DNA of 64,000 nt from positions 938,501 to 1,002,500 of the forward strand of contig JACSYO010002174.1 of NCBI GenBank assembly GCA_016806645.1. The letters run 5' to 3'. This document shows positions 41,670-56,133 of the stretch, piece after piece. The notes beneath the pieces are model-generated. The model had not been told where the DNA came from and searched no databases. It saw nothing but the letters and a program-made list of their open reading frames with translations. The first letter of the stretch is position 1. Each line of letters starts with the position of its first letter. A program made the translations under genes and the position numbers. The DNA is from Ophiodon elongatus. Its lineage: Eukaryota > Chordata > Actinopteri > Perciformes > Hexagrammidae.

Positions 41670-41815
41670 AGGCGGTAGTTCTCAATTCAAGCCCTCTGGA
41701 CCTGAAGGCCTGCTGGTTTTCAGTTTGAGCATGTAATCAGGAAGTGGGTTTACACCTGGGACGCCAGGTGAAGGCAATTACCTGCAATCAACTACCTGGC
41801 AGGATATAAGAAGTG
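41670..41815. repeat. Possible interspersed repeat
   Basis: gttctcaattcaagccctct followed by ggacctgaaggcctgctgg resembles the 'ctcaactccggtcctcgagg' family of fish repeats. Weak recognition. Confidence 0.35.
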
Positions 41816-44800
41816 CTCTGTTTGCGCAAGACCAGAGTAGCAAATGGTTGTTCAATAAAAGGTTACAAGGTGTTTGCTGTTCAGGGGTTTTAGAATGCTG
41901 TATCTTCATTTTAAGTGTTTTTTTGACGACTACAAGAAAAGAATGAAAATATAATGTGTGCAAAACATCCTATAAAACACTTCATCCATCGTGCCATTTT
42001 GTGACAATCCATCTGTTGAGATGAGACAAAACAGCACCAGGACCATGAAATAACATAAAAAAACATATGCACATTACAACCGAGGCAAATTACACTGTAT
42101 ATTATTAAACTCAAGGTGTGAAATTCCTTCCTCTGGCATTGCTCCGTTGCTTAACTAATTATCATGGCACATTAATTTTCTAAACCCTGAAGCCTTTGTT
42201 GAGTTTACCCAATGTGCAGAGCGTACGTGTTTATTCCTGTAAAAATGAGGTGTATTACAAAACAAATTTAAGAGAAAGCAATTCGCTCTGAGCCGAGACA
42301 ACAGAGCCAGCAGCTTCGGGGACGCCTTCATTTGTATTCTACAGATTGCATCAGAAATTTGGAAAATGTTAATTGGAGACAATGTGTTAAGAGGCAGATA
42401 TGGTCTGACATGTAGCCAACATAATAGTATTAAGGGTGAATTAATTATTGCAATATGCCGAGAGTGAAAACAGAATGCCAGCCTCAATCCATAGAAATAC
42501 ATAATAGATGATAAAGATAGCAGGGAATGCTAAACATTTATTTTGACCAATACGTTGGAGTGCTTTTTGGCTGACGCATTGAAATCAAAAGACACTGGTT
42601 GCCCCGCATCCCAACAGTGGACATGTTGACAAAACCCTAATTTATTACAGATTCACAGCCTGGCGAGCACAGCCCCAGCGTGACGCTGATTAGAAGGCTT
42701 GTACGAAATAAGCTCGAGAGCCCCATTTCACCACAAACCTATATTCATTTAGTTCTGCAGATTTATACATCCAGCTATCTAGGCACGGAAATCCAGCATG
42801 ACATGGGAGTGTATTCTGCCCTTTCCAAAAGAGGGTTAATCTCTCTTTCTTTCATGAAGAAAACCTCAATCTTTCAGTGACCAGCATGTCTCATATGATG
42901 CAGCGGCTGAAGCAATAAATTGAATTAAATAAACCCATTAGTTACAGCAGCTACCTTGTCACCTCTACCCAGATACACTTTCATGGTGAGTTGGTCCTTT
43001 TATGGAGACCAGAGGACACGGCTTAAGACTGCGATGGCAAAGTGACCTTGAGTCAAAAGACAGACGGCATGTCCTTGTTCATTACTCAAATCAATTAAGA
43101 CAGCCTGTCTGCTGCACAGCCCCGGTCTCTTCTGCAGGTGTTTAAAAGTAAATGTATGCTCATTCAAAAATCAATTCATACTTAGGATTCTGCCTCCTCC
43201 TGTCTTGTAGACATGAAACAAACCAGAGGTCGATTGGAGTAGAGAGCGACTATTGGGAGATTCTCCATGGGCGTACTTAAAATGCATGGAATGAATAACC
43301 AAGCTTAGTTCAAATACCTTATGAAAAAAGGCCCAGTAAGAAGTCAAGGATCCTAATCCTGCAACAGCCTCAAAGCGGCTGCTAGGTTTTTACAGTTTTG
43401 TCCCCGACCGACTCCTTAAATTAAACTATACTGTTATATTATAATATACTGAAGTTTAGATTGTGTTTTCATATCTATAATGATGCGTTTCAAAATATGC
43501 GAATCTGACTGGCTGGGTTTTCTGCATTTATGAATAAGAAACTCAGAAATGAAGAACAATAATCTAACTCTATGTTGTTCAGTTTTCCTTTTGTTTTATT
43601 TCCTTTTCCTATATTTAAGCATATGACAGACTCTTCATGTGCTACCAGGCATGCGGCATATGTTTGTATTCAAACAGCCCTGACAAAAATATTATTTTTC
43701 CCTGATTTAATTTTGTGTAGTCATTTTAAGCCAAACGACTGTTTTACTTAACCTTATCAAGTAGTTTAATAGCATTGTTTTTGTTTAAATTTCAGTTGAT
43801 CACATGTTTCAAACTATGACCTTAACAGCAGCAAACATGTTTCCCCCCAAAACATAATTAAGATTGCAGTTTAGTTGTGTGGGAATGTCAGACTTGATTC
43901 AGAATAAGTTGGACTATTCAGAAATGCCACCATGCTAAATGCTGCATATCGTCATTCAGTAAGCTGTGAGCTTCACCTGACCCCCTGATTTGTTTCTCTT
44001 CGAAACTTGTTTCCATGTTGGTGACTCAATAGTCTCTGGCAGTTATGAACCATGAATGTACAGACAACAGTCAACTACCAGTCAAATTCTGATACAGAAA
44101 AAAAAACAGACTTTGATTTTAACATGGGTTCTCAAATCTAGATATTTATCCTGCATGAACATTTAGGAAACAGGTATTGCTAGAAGAAGAAATGCATCTG
44201 ATTCCAGCAATATATTAAAACAAATGTTGCTTTGGTAAATGTTTTTGTGCGTGTTGGTGTTACAACAACAGAATGAAAAGAGGATATGAAGGCAAACTAA
44301 ACTCTCCCCATTAGCCCTGGGGCAGCACTAATGCTGTATTATGTGCACTATTTCATCTAAAAGTGTGATTAATGTTTTCTCTTTGACTGAATCACTATTC
44401 ATTGCTGATTTTATTGTGTGTGTGGTTGTGCTGTGCATTATGTATTCTGCATAGGAGACAATATATCACACATGTGGGAGGACCCACAAGGGAATAGTTG
44501 GCTTCATGGTTGAGAGCAGGTAACAATCTTATTAGGAAAGCAGAAGGCGTCAACCCGATGCTAAATCTCTAATGCCAATAAGCCAAACTATCCAGGAGAA
44601 ATAATCACTTCCTAAAACAGCCATTAGCAATTAGCATAATCCCTAATAGCGTCCTTTTGCATTCCATTGTCTTAAACCACATCTCAAGGGAGTTTGGCAA
44701 TGCCATAGCTTGTGTTGATGACTTCCAACATATCAAACGCATTGCCGGTGGCGCAGACGTCGGCAATGTGTTTCGTCACAGAGTCATGCAATCAGGATTT

Positions 44801-47333
44801 CACTGAGCCAAGCGCCCGCCAATCCAGCGTCTCCGCTGTATGTATGTATGAAGTGTGTTAAGCGCAGTGTACACATCTGATACTCTGCTCATACATTGTT
44901 TCACTCTGTGCTAAAATTATTCTAACGGAATACCCCATGGTGATTTGTGGGAAAGAAAGAGCATGAATAAGTAAACAACATAAAGCGATGAGAAGCTTCA
45001 AAGGCGATGGGACAATCACAGCAAACAAGATCCTTGAAGCCAATGAATGTGTTTGTCTTTGTTTGTGACAGTGACTCAGGGGTGTAAACAGAGGAATTAG
45101 CTCACACCTCCGGAGTCTCGACACATCACACAGCCATAATTGAATTAAGTCTGTCAGGTTGTTGCTGAACTGTAGATGCTACAAACAAACGAGATGCATT
45201 TGGCCACGAAGATCACCTCTGTAAATGCTCCTAACTTTTAATTTCATAAAATAAAAAATGCTAATTGGAGAAAAAAAATTGAATCCTGAAAAATGAGCTG
45301 AAGTGGCATCTATGTTTAGCAGCCGGTGTTAGATGCTAATTTCTGTGCTTTCTCATTACGGACAAGGATTTCTTGATGGAAAAAAGCCATATTTCTGCAT
45401 ATTTACACAGCATAATGGTCATATGATAATGCTGCCTATTCTAGTGGGAGAAGCCAACATTTTCACCCCCCATCCCTCAGCATAACACACCTATCAGCTC
45501 ATGGACACACATTTGAAAAACACTCCCAGCAGTCCCTGTATCTTGGCTCCATGACCATTTCTGTCAGGGTTTTCCCTTTGACTGAACAAATGCATCAGCT
45601 TGTGTCATGAGACCACATCCCTCGCAGCCAATAAGGAACACGAGCAGCGCAAGTGCTCCAGGAGATGTGGAAGGAAAATTGGAATCTTGACAATTGTGAT
45701 TGACATACGTATTTGTCCCAAGGTAGTCTTATTTGCTGAGATTTAAAGACGTCTGTAAACCCACATTCTGCCGAACAGAGTGATTGTTCCTCCAGACTCG
45801 AAGCACATCATGGCAATTCTGTTGCATGCAAATAATCATTTGGGAGAGATGAATCCCTTTGAGCATAAAATGACTTTCAGCTGAGCTTATACTTTATTTT
45901 GGGTCTGAAATAAATAATTCAACAAGCTATGTCTTTCATTTTTAGACAATCTGTCCATGTCGTGGAACAAAAACACAAGCCTAAGTCCTCCCTTCTATCA
46001 CTGCGACAACGGAGGAGAAGGCTGCTCTGAATTTTATCCGGCTCTTTTGATGGACACAAAAATAAAGTGGATATGAGCCTTGATGGTGAACCATAACCCA
46101 CGGACACTTCATAGCAATGGAAGGGGAAAAAAACTGTGAATTAAATTCAAACCATCAGTAAAATAGACTTCCACTTGAAAGCATCGGAGTGTAGCTCCAG
46201 CAGGACAGGAGAAAGAGATGAATGGCTGCGTGAGAGAGGAGGAATGCACATGAATTCTGAACAGGACCAAAGGCAGGATGAAATTGGCTATACCCATTAA
46301 CTTCTCAAGAGGTATTTTTTCTTCTCTCCATATGCAAAAAGGATGGAGCCGTATTACGTCTTCCATAATTCCCATGTGACAATACAGATCGCTACAATAA
46401 GATCAAACCAATCTGTAATCCTAGTATGGAATGGAAAAAAAAGGGAAGGTCTATTCAACCAAAACAAAACCAATGAAAGGAAAAACCTCCTGAAAGGTAA
46501 TATAGCACTGTGCTCTGTGTTGAGCCACCGTATTAGGATATTATAGGATACACAAAAATATGGAACCTGGAGAATAGTGTTGTAATGGCTGTACTAATTA
46601 GCTGTGCTGAAGCTTCGTGGCTGTACTTGTTGAAATTTAAAACTACAGCGTATTCCAAGAAGGGAAGTTTTCGTCTGAGATTTCAATAATTTAAAACCTG
46701 ATGATGTTGATACCTTCTATAAAAAGAAAATGAAAGATGATTCTAGGACAACCCTGTCTTTTGTTGCATGAATAAGATAATAAGGTACAAAATGGGGACA
46801 CTTTTAATAAGTGGCATGAAGTTCTAGTGTTGTTGAGTAACGATCAAAATTTGTTTTCTTCCATTATCCACTCACCGACCATACAACGTGATTTGGCCTC
46901 AGCTAGATATTGGAAAAGGCAAAACTGAATTAATTCACGAGACGCAATGTGTTTACTTTTGCAATATTTACAAGGCTTTCTTGCCGCAAGTTAAATGGGA
47001 ATATTGACACCACTCTTTAAACTCAGGGGCAAACTCTCAAAGAATGGATTGCAGTCGCTGATATCACCCAGATTTGCACATCATTTGCAACAGCTATCTG
47101 CCCCTGTGTCTCCAGAATATTGTAAATATTTAATATATTTTTTGCCATTTAAATATTTTTGTTGAAATAATAACAATAATGAATAAAGTATATTTTTTAG
47201 GGGTTTGTTTTTTTGAACGATTTGAGCACCCGCACCGAGACGCTATATGCTTGGTAGCGCCGTTATGAGTACATTTCACCTCTTGTGGGTGATTTTCTTT
47301 TTATTTAGTGACCACAAAAATATGATGTGTTGT

Positions 47334-47397
47334 GTCTACCATTGTTTTTGTACGGATTAAAACAATGAGGCAGATTTGATCAAACAATATGGTAGAC
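47334..47397. repeat. Imperfect inverted repeat (hairpin)
   Basis: GTCTACCATTGTTT (47334-47347) pairs with AAACAATATGGTAGAC (47382-47397), 14 base pairs with a 2-base bulge and a 34-base loop. Weaker pairing seems to continue outward. Could be a small palindromic element or a structured RNA. Confidence 0.5.
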
Positions 47398-48239
47398 ATA
47401 CATAAAACACAATCTGTCTGGGATGTGTAGCAGTCCAACACAATCCTGAACAGACTTTCAGAAGCCAGGATAATGATACCAAATGTATAATATCAAGTCA
47501 TACAGGGTAATTATTAACCAGGTTTCTTACGTCCATTAATAAGATTGAAAATATAATATAAGACAAACAAAGGACTAGTGTGCATGTAGAGATACTACTT
47601 GACAGACTATATGTTGACTTTTTTTTGTTTTTTAAACAATGGTCATATTATGAAAAATGATGAATCCCCTCAGTGTTTCCAGTGGATGTCAGGCCTCAAG
47701 CGCCGCCACGTCTAGAAGAAGCCGTGCACATGAACAACATTGGACCAATTTCAACTGAATAAATTAACATACATGCCATAAATGATTCACTCAACGCGAT
47801 GCAATCATGTATACACTTTTCCACACAAGAGCCTATTAACAATGTAACTAGAATTGCATCGAGTGTAAAATATATGGATATGCAGTTTTACCTCTGCGTT
47901 TGCACATGCACTCACTGGTACTCCACCATTACCCTTCACAATCAGCTCCATGTTGGATAATCACTGAGGAGTGCCTACAGTATTAACAATAACAAATCAC
48001 TTCTCAACTCATGGAGAGATGACTTCATGATACTGTTGATTCAACAGGGGGGACAGGAATAACATGCTCACTGCTTTGATTTATATGGCACCGTATGTGA
48101 GGCGGAGCAGGAGAAAAAGGCCGCTCTTTCAGGCTTTGGGATATAATGATTAATTGTCGTGTGCTACGCTGCATCTAAAGAGATCCTCAAACAAGAAATA
48201 AACATGATTGCTCCTGTGGTAACTTGAACCGCAGAGCTC

Positions 48240-48740
48240 CATGACGCTGGCGAGTTTAATCAAGTGGAAAGAGGGTGGGCAATGAGAGACTGTACTGAAG
48301 CGGTCCCCTCTCTTGACAGTGCAGGGGTATGCTGCTAATTAAAAAGTTTAATTCCACAACTGCAGCACTGGCATCAGAGCACTCAGAGGTGCGTCCTTGT
48401 GAGTCTTGGCGCCGTCTTATCAGGCGTAGGCAGATTCTGCCATGTTGTTGGGGAAGGCGTGGGACAGTGAGGCACTGCAGCAGCACGAAGGCCCAGCTGG
48501 AGGGGATGGCATCCTGCCTACTCGGGGATCTGGCCCACCTTGCGCTCTCCCAGAGTGGATTCACGGGCTTCCAGTCAGGTGGCAAGAGTCAGGGTCTAAG
48601 CTGCCCATGGAGCAGCTGAGAGAGGGAAAGCAGGGATAAACAAGGGATAAACGCTGGATTTAGACTTTCTGCCGCTGGCCTCTGCAGTGGATCCGTGTCT
48701 CCATTACACATTTCCTGTCACCGGGTCCCTCCTTATGACC
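48240..48740. other. GC-richer intronic patch
   Basis: Overlapping frames on both strands (about 96 and 109 codons) with no domain. Near its left end is gctgctaattaaaaagttta, a strong homeodomain-type site cluster. Reads more like a conserved regulatory element than an exon. Confidence 0.3.
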
Positions 48741-51061
48741 GGAGGTTGCAGGTACACTAAAACCTGCGCTGCAGTACACACTGTTCCCTGTTCCCTCAAA
48801 GTCCCACAGCAGCTGATTCCGACGGGATACACTGACAACGCCTCCATGAATACACTGTAATTTTCAATTATTTATTTTTTTAAAGAGAGGGATGTGGAAA
48901 AAAAAGGATCAGTTTCTTTGATAAGGTGAGGTGGGAATGCACTCTACTGTAAGACATCGCTGGAGGGAAAAGTTTCCTGGATCTATTGATTGGAGCATAT
49001 TACAACTCGCAAAAGTCCTTGGAAATGGCAAGGCTAATTCTCTGGCATGCAAGAAAAGATGAATATAAAAAGTCAGCAAGAAAAGAAAAATGCTTTCAGA
49101 GTATGCTGGAATAAAAACAACATCTATTGGGACTAATCACCGCAGAGCTGGAAGCTACTGCGGACTCATTTCTCAGCACAGGGACGCAGCCACGGAAAGA
49201 AACACCGCTCAAGATTTATAGGCACATCCCCTCGGCTTTTATTACATAGGGGGTTAAAGTGTCATTTTAATAACACAGGGATATCAGAGCTCGCAAACCT
49301 CAGTACAACTTTGGCTCTCGTTCTCAGCTATCTGATTTATCTTACTTTGCAGAGGAGACAAAGAATACACAGGAAATGTTGTGGACATGTTGTGGATTTT
49401 CTAACATGTTGACCAGATATATGTCAATTTAAAGTGACTATATCAATATTCATAGTTCATTGTTACCGCTAAATCAGGCTGTTTTTTTTTTTGCAGCGCG
49501 ATGACAGTCATGAAACTACTACAAAGGAAAGTTGTTTAGAATATAACCTGCTGTTGCTTTGTCGCTTTTCTCCTTAAAATGTGTTCTTAATTTACTGCTT
49601 CCAAGTGCCCACTGTGGAGCTGTGCTTCTGATAAATGATGTATTCCCCTCATAAACAGGTGAGCTAGGCGATAAATCCTTTTACACTGGGTCAAATCCAT
49701 AGTCTGTGGTGAAACTCTGTGTTACAGCAGGTGGCAGCTGTAGTGTGTTAGCAGCAGGCTGACAGAGTGATGAGTTATTTAGGATGGCTATTCGTGGTAT
49801 GATATACAGGACCCACCCTCCTGTTACAGAGAGGGACACATGTTTCTTCATACATGACCGTGTAGTCTTTTCCTCTGGCTGCTGTTACCCCAGAGTGCAT
49901 GCTCTTAGTGGCCGTCACTGGGCATGAATCAGTTTTATCTCCTGTTATGTCTTATGCTGGGACACTTTATGAGAGAAGTGTAATTTATGGCTTTTGGACA
50001 ATTATTGGGACTGAAGTGAATGTAAAGCCATTAACAGGTCTGTTCATATACACATATTAAATTGATAAACTATTTTTTTCTCCATTGTATGTTAACTCAA
50101 TTCTGGGGATTTGAAATTGGATCGTTAAAGACCAAAATATGTTTTTCTGTGTTTTATGTTGAGAAAATGTCAAGGGTGTGTATCTGGCTCTCTTAAATGA
50201 ATGAATATGTAATTAACTACATGGGTCACAATCTGATACGAAAATATGTGATCCAAAGCTGATCCAACAAGATTATATAAGTTCATTTTCCCCACCAGTG
50301 CTTTATTGATCTCTATTATTCCGCGTTTTAAATTAGTGAAAAAGTCAATGCTACTAGTATATTTTACACAACACAGTTCTTTAGTTGAGATTCCAGACAG
50401 TGTTGCATAAACAAGAAGCACAAGGCCACAGGAACAGAGTTGTTTGAAATTTTATGATCTCTGTTTCACAGACTTATTGATTTGTGATAAATTTCACACA
50501 GAATGTGGGATCTTTGGTTCTGTGTCGATGTAGCTGTGTCTTTGACTCTTGTATCACTTTTTTTAATAAGTATCAGTTCAACTTTTGCACCTCTGGTAGA
50601 TAGATACTGATATAAAGCCTAAAGTTAGATTACCAAAACACAGAGCATCCACTTTTCATTAACTTGAATCTTAGCTTTCGCTCATGAATTAGAGATATTT
50701 GAGGACAAATTCCTGCTTCAACGTACATTACTTAATTACATATTTATAACATAATGCCATTATTAAACAGCATATTTCTCAACACAATTGCTCCATACCA
50801 GGTTCTTTGAGTGTGAAGAAAGCCATTCTTACTCTTTGTGAAAAGACTGATGTAACTGCTCCCACTTTGCTGACAGTCCAGTTCACATATCAATGCAGAG
50901 CAGAATTCCATTGAGCCTCAATAGATGAGAAAGCTCATTCCTCCTGCTGAATTATTTGATCTGGTCAAACACTTTTCAACCGAAATTAATATAAATCGGA
51001 CATTCTGAACGATTTTAAAAAGGTTTTATTTTTAACAATGTGGCACTGTTAATCTGTACGT

Positions 51062-51833
51062 TTAAAGGAGCAGTATGTAACACTGACAGCTGGCGATTTA
51101 AAATGGGTATCGCAGTCCGAATTCAAAAACATTGAAGAGTGTTGTTGCTCCCCCCCGCCCCTTCCTCCCGAGACTCAAAGCTCACGTGGATTGCCAGGTT
51201 GAGGACACTGAACCAAGACGAGCGCAACATTATGCATTTCCGGGTCGAATAACAAAGAAAAGCACGTCTTGATAAACCGAATAATACCACAAGCCATATG
51301 CTAACTTTCAAACAGTGTTGGGCAGATTACTTAAAAACTTTTAACATTAGCTAAGAGACAACTTTATATGTTGTTCGGCCGGCAAGGTCTCACGTTATTT
51401 AGGCTAGCTAGCTATTGTTAGCTACATTGTTTCAATAAAATGTCTTCCTAGCAATCTAACACTAAATTCTAAATTTTAAGACAGTCGAGTGAGTCACAAA
51501 ATTCAATAAACGCTTCTAAAACTGGCATACAGTCAGATAAGAGTAGGTAGGCATGGATGGGATGAAGTAACGTCACTCATATACTCCATTTGGAGTCAAA
51601 CCTTTTCTGTTGTATATTTCTGTCACGGTGGTTGTTGCTGAAGGATCACACGTAGGACAAAAAAACAAACCGATGTTCCACACCTTAATGGCAATTTCAA
51701 AGAACACTTGCTCCAACATTGTTGTCAGAAAAGCCAATATTTCAATTCAGCATGTTTCCTTAATCCCTGATGACATATATCGTGGACATTTTATGCTTTA
51801 ATACAATAAATATCTTACATATTGGTCCTTTAA
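51062..51833. mobile_element. Short inverted-repeat DNA element (MITE-like), 772 bp
   Basis: Left end TTAAAGGAGCAGTATGTAA (51062-51080) and right end TTACATATTGGTCCTTTAA (51815-51833) are inverted repeats matching at 17 of 19 positions. The interior carries text I know from a common teleost repeat (agactcaaagctcacgtgg, gcatttccgggtcgaataac). There is no transposase frame, so it is non-autonomous. Flanking 8-mers (ctgtacgt, ctacacta) match poorly, so superfamily and target duplication stay open; TTAA at both tips is also compatible with a TTAA-targeting element. Confidence 0.8.
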
Positions 51834-54800
51834 CTACACTACTACTCAAGTAAAATGCTTAAAAATATGCATTTTGCTATTTTTTATTGTATTAGTTTTA
51901 CAATTTTTAAATCTGAATAATAACTGGTCCGTCATCAAGCTTCCATTGTAATTGATTATACCATGCCGCAGATAATTATGGCAAACTTATTCAGACAGCC
52001 GTTGACATTTTTATTTATTTTATTTTGTTTGTTCTGGCTTCTTGCTCTAGCAGTTGCTCCTTTCAAACCCTTTTTGCTTGCACTAATATAAACACTGTTT
52101 GTTTGGCCTTTTGCAAAAATCCTGAAAATACCAAGCAGTCAACCTCCCTAATAAGCCCTCATTAAGCCGGTCCCCAACTAGTGTGGCTTCCTGCTGAGAA
52201 TGCTCATGAATCTTCATGTATGATCGATAAGCAATGACATTCTTTAGCACAATTTATGAGGCACATTATCTTTCCACTAAAGCATATGAATGCTGGCACA
52301 GAGATAGAGTAACATTTGCCATATTGGTCATCATGCATCAAGCGTTTGCTATTCCAGGATGGGCGTTTCTCACCAGGTTGGGGGATGCTCAAGAGAACAG
52401 ATAAGTTAAATCCTTGCGGTGGCAGCTCATCCTCTTTACTCAGAAATAGAAGCAACATTAGAAGCGCCAATTGGCTGATGACAGTCCTGTGTGTACGGTA
52501 ATGATGGCACTACACTGCTAATTGCTTGTTCAAGTAAGCCCAAAACACACTGGAGAAACTGTCCAAGAGTGATAAAAACAGGAAGGCAGCACAAATCACC
52601 AATCTGGGCCCGACGACGGCAGCTCATACCAGGCCCACAGTAAACTTGGAATCCTGATGTGAATATTGGATATGTGCTGGATTTGTGCAGACATTGTTAT
52701 AGACATGAAAGTCTGTGTTCATACATCCTGAAGTCCTCACTGTAAGAAATACTTTACAGATTCAGATGAAGTCTGAGTTTACTTGAGTTACTTTTGCTCA
52801 TGTTGCTAAATCCCCCGAGCTGCAAGGGAGTGAGTAAGGGGCCAGTTTTATAGAAGGCACGACCACAAAACGTAATATACAACATTGTGCTATTTTTGTT
52901 TTACATGAAATTGTATGCAAATGAAGTCATGTGAACTAAAGATTTAGAAGTGCTCAATACAAAATTAAAAGCATTTCTCCGTGACACCTCTCAGTAGTTT
53001 GCTGCTGTGTTCGTGTTTTAAATATCGTACAGAGAACCTCTAATTACATGTTCATTTTTTTTTTAAGTAATATAGCCTTCTGTAAAACTGTGATTTATTC
53101 TGCTGTAATTTACTGTGCATTCTCTCACACAATAACAACACAGATTCTTAACCTCCCAGAAAATGTTTCAGTTGTAGTTTTGTCAAAAGGCTGATTGCCT
53201 TTTTTTTTATTCAATTGTCTTTTTCGAATAAGTTGATACTTCATATATTGTAGTTTATTAGGATTTCTCCTCTATATAACATACTTACACCATTTATATA
53301 TTATACACTCCTTCTGCCTGTATTTACTCCAGCGAGAGCCTGGTGGTTTCTTTAACTCCCAACACAGCGGCTGTGGAAGAAGAGGGGGTGAGCGCTGCTG
53401 CCTACATAAAGCAGCTCATAATTCCTTTTCTTTTCTTCAACTGTCACTGACGTCTGACCATGTCAGACAATCACAAGTACTTCCATGGATGATTCTTTTC
53501 CCAATCTATAGAAAAGTAACAACAAAAAGCAGTGCTACTTCATGAACAAAGAGGTGGCAATTAAATGTTCAAGATTCAGCTGAAAGCTGGCACAAACTTA
53601 TGTTTACAGTCTGTTTCCTGTTTTATGGTCTCATTCAAGTGGACCACTAGCCATAACCTCCAGTCGACCGTACAATAATTGCACTGGCAAAGGCTTCAGG
53701 CATGCCTGAATGTATCCACACTGTATATTTTCACTTCACTTCACGGCTTCAAGGTTCTTTAATTCACAGCACAAGACTCAATGGAGCTTTTCTTCACCCT
53801 GCCTTCTATCCTCTGGAGCACAGTCAGAAAAGTAACACACAGAAAGAATGACAACAAAGACACACAAAAGATCACTAAACCTGAATATGTGAAAGGATAA
53901 ATATCACCAGTCAAGACAAGCTCACTGCAATAACAGAGACATCATTGGATTCATTGTGCTGAGAAGCGACCGAACGAGCATTTGAGTACATGTAAGCGCT
54001 AACAAGATGCCTTTGGGTTGCATTCCCCGTAGGATATCACATCCATCAAAATGTGGAGCAGGTGTTACTGCGACAGGCCCAAATTTATGAATCACATTTT
54101 ACGAGATTACTGGTCCTGTTCAACTACACCAATGTCAAATGGTTGCAAACATCTGTAACTGATCATAATTTCACTTCCATTAAGTCCACATTAGCCAGAG
54201 CATCACAGACAGAGAAGAGAGATGCAGTATAATGCATCATTTAGAAACAAACAAACAAACGTGGTCTGAATGAATTTATATATCAGTGTCTGGTATCTGA
54301 AACAAAAATGACTCAACTCGTGATTATTTTTAACCATTTAACCATCAACTTTGACCACAGCCGATGTGTCTCTCCCCCTCCTGATCGTATCATTCTGAGG
54401 TGAACGGTCCACACGGGACAATAGCTGATGGAAAATAAAGGCTGCTTTCGGGGTTTATTTTGCTCAGGGGCCCTTAAACACACAAGCCCACTTATTATTA
54501 TTCATGTAAGCATGTCATCCTCCTGTCTAATGAGCCTTTCACCGTGAGTGTAATGAAACAGCTTGCATTAACACAGGCAAAATGAACAGCCGAGAGCTCC
54601 CATGTCTATGCAGCAAGATGAAAGCAGATGCTCCGCAACCCAAACACCAGCGTAACTGACGCACAGAGAAACAGAGGGGACTTTGAGTCAGCGTCATTCT
54701 CATCAGCTCATTGACTCCATTAGAGAAATCTTGAAATGTCCTTGGTCAAACATCGTGAGAACAACGCCTAACTGAGCCATGACCAACTGACCTATGAATG

Positions 54801-56133
54801 AACACTCAAATTGCTTTTTGTTTTTCTCCCATAAACGCGGTGATGATAAACAGGTTCTACTCTGGCTAATAAACCTGGACTCAAAGTGAACGTCAACTAT
54901 CACACACATGACAGGTGGTGGGAACAGATTCACACTCCTTTTGAGCAATCGGATGCAAAGCAAAAACAAATGTTTTTTCAGATGATGCAACATTTGTTGC
55001 ATGTTAGATTAGATGCAAATTGGTCAGGTAATTGAAGGGTTGAATGTTCTGTTGAGAAGAAGAGAATACTGGCTGACAAGATCAAAACAGAGTAATGCCA
55101 GGGGGAAACATACTTCCAAATAGTTATATCCAAAAGAAAAAAAACAATACTCCTGTAAAATAACTATTTCCCTCTGTTTTACAGTAATCTGTGAGTATGA
55201 CTGTGCATGTATGAGTGTGTATAACAGTGTAAATCTAAATCTACAGAAAATGTACCTGAATAATAAGACAATTAAACTAATATTTAAAATGAATATCATA
55301 TGATGAATCTCTGTATTTCATATTTACCTCCATTTGTTCAAAGTACTAATATAACATGTCAAACAGAATGTGATTTTGGTTTAAAGAATCAACAACTTAA
55401 AATTAAAAAAAACTTGAAACGATGCAGTGACACTACTTTGTGTGTTTGTGTGCCACTACGTGTGTGAACATATTGTGTAACTGTGTTCAAGATCTAAACT
55501 TCAGGTAACTTTATACGTGACAGGCAGACGTCAGTATACTCAGTAAATAAAATACACTCTGTGATTCAGAAAGGTAAAACTCAATGCAATTTTAACACAA
55601 GATTACAGAATTCATAGTCTTCAGTTAGCCACAGTCTCTTAAAAGACTATTCCAAATGTCTACAAATAAATCTGTGCTTTACTAAACTGCTGTTCAAGCG
55701 TCCGTTCAGTATATGCTGAATAAAAGATTAAACTTGCAGGAGAGACCTAATTCAATTTACAGTGAACTAAATAAAGGGTTGAGTTTATTTTAATCAGAGC
55801 TGATAGATAGCTTATAATAATGTAATGTGGCTGAAAGTACAGTGAGTGAAAAGTTCGCATTATCACACAACAACTCATTAAGTTTGACGAGCATGTAGGC
55901 ATAAATCACGATGATTGATTACCCATCAATCTGAGCACATTGATTATCTTACCACCAAGAAAAGCATTACGACCTGTGACTGTGACGCAATAAAAACATG
56001 CATCTAGAAATACATCAGCACACAGGCATTCTTTGGAAAATGGTTAACAGCAGCTTTAAGTGTGCATTTTTTTTTTTTTTTTTTTTTAATAAATCGGGCT
56101 GTAAAACAAAACACTGGCGCTGAATACGACTGA
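51834..56133. other. Intronic DNA next to exon 1
   Basis: Unique AT-rich sequence with (AAAC)4 at 54246-54261 and T21 at 56067-56087. 52140-52420 looks enhancer-like by eye. No exon. Confidence 0.45.

Larger units (their letters stand above)
41816..51061. other. Long intronic stretch, mostly unique
   Basis: No coding frame beyond about 115 codons and none recognised. Holds a GC-richer patch at 48240-48740, an imperfect hairpin at 47334-47397, and TAAT-rich stretches (for example 44570-44660) of unknown use. Confidence 0.45.

Noticed and set aside
48256..48639. Opposed 96- and 109-codon frames
   Set aside because: Same reasoning: composition-driven, no recognisable protein.
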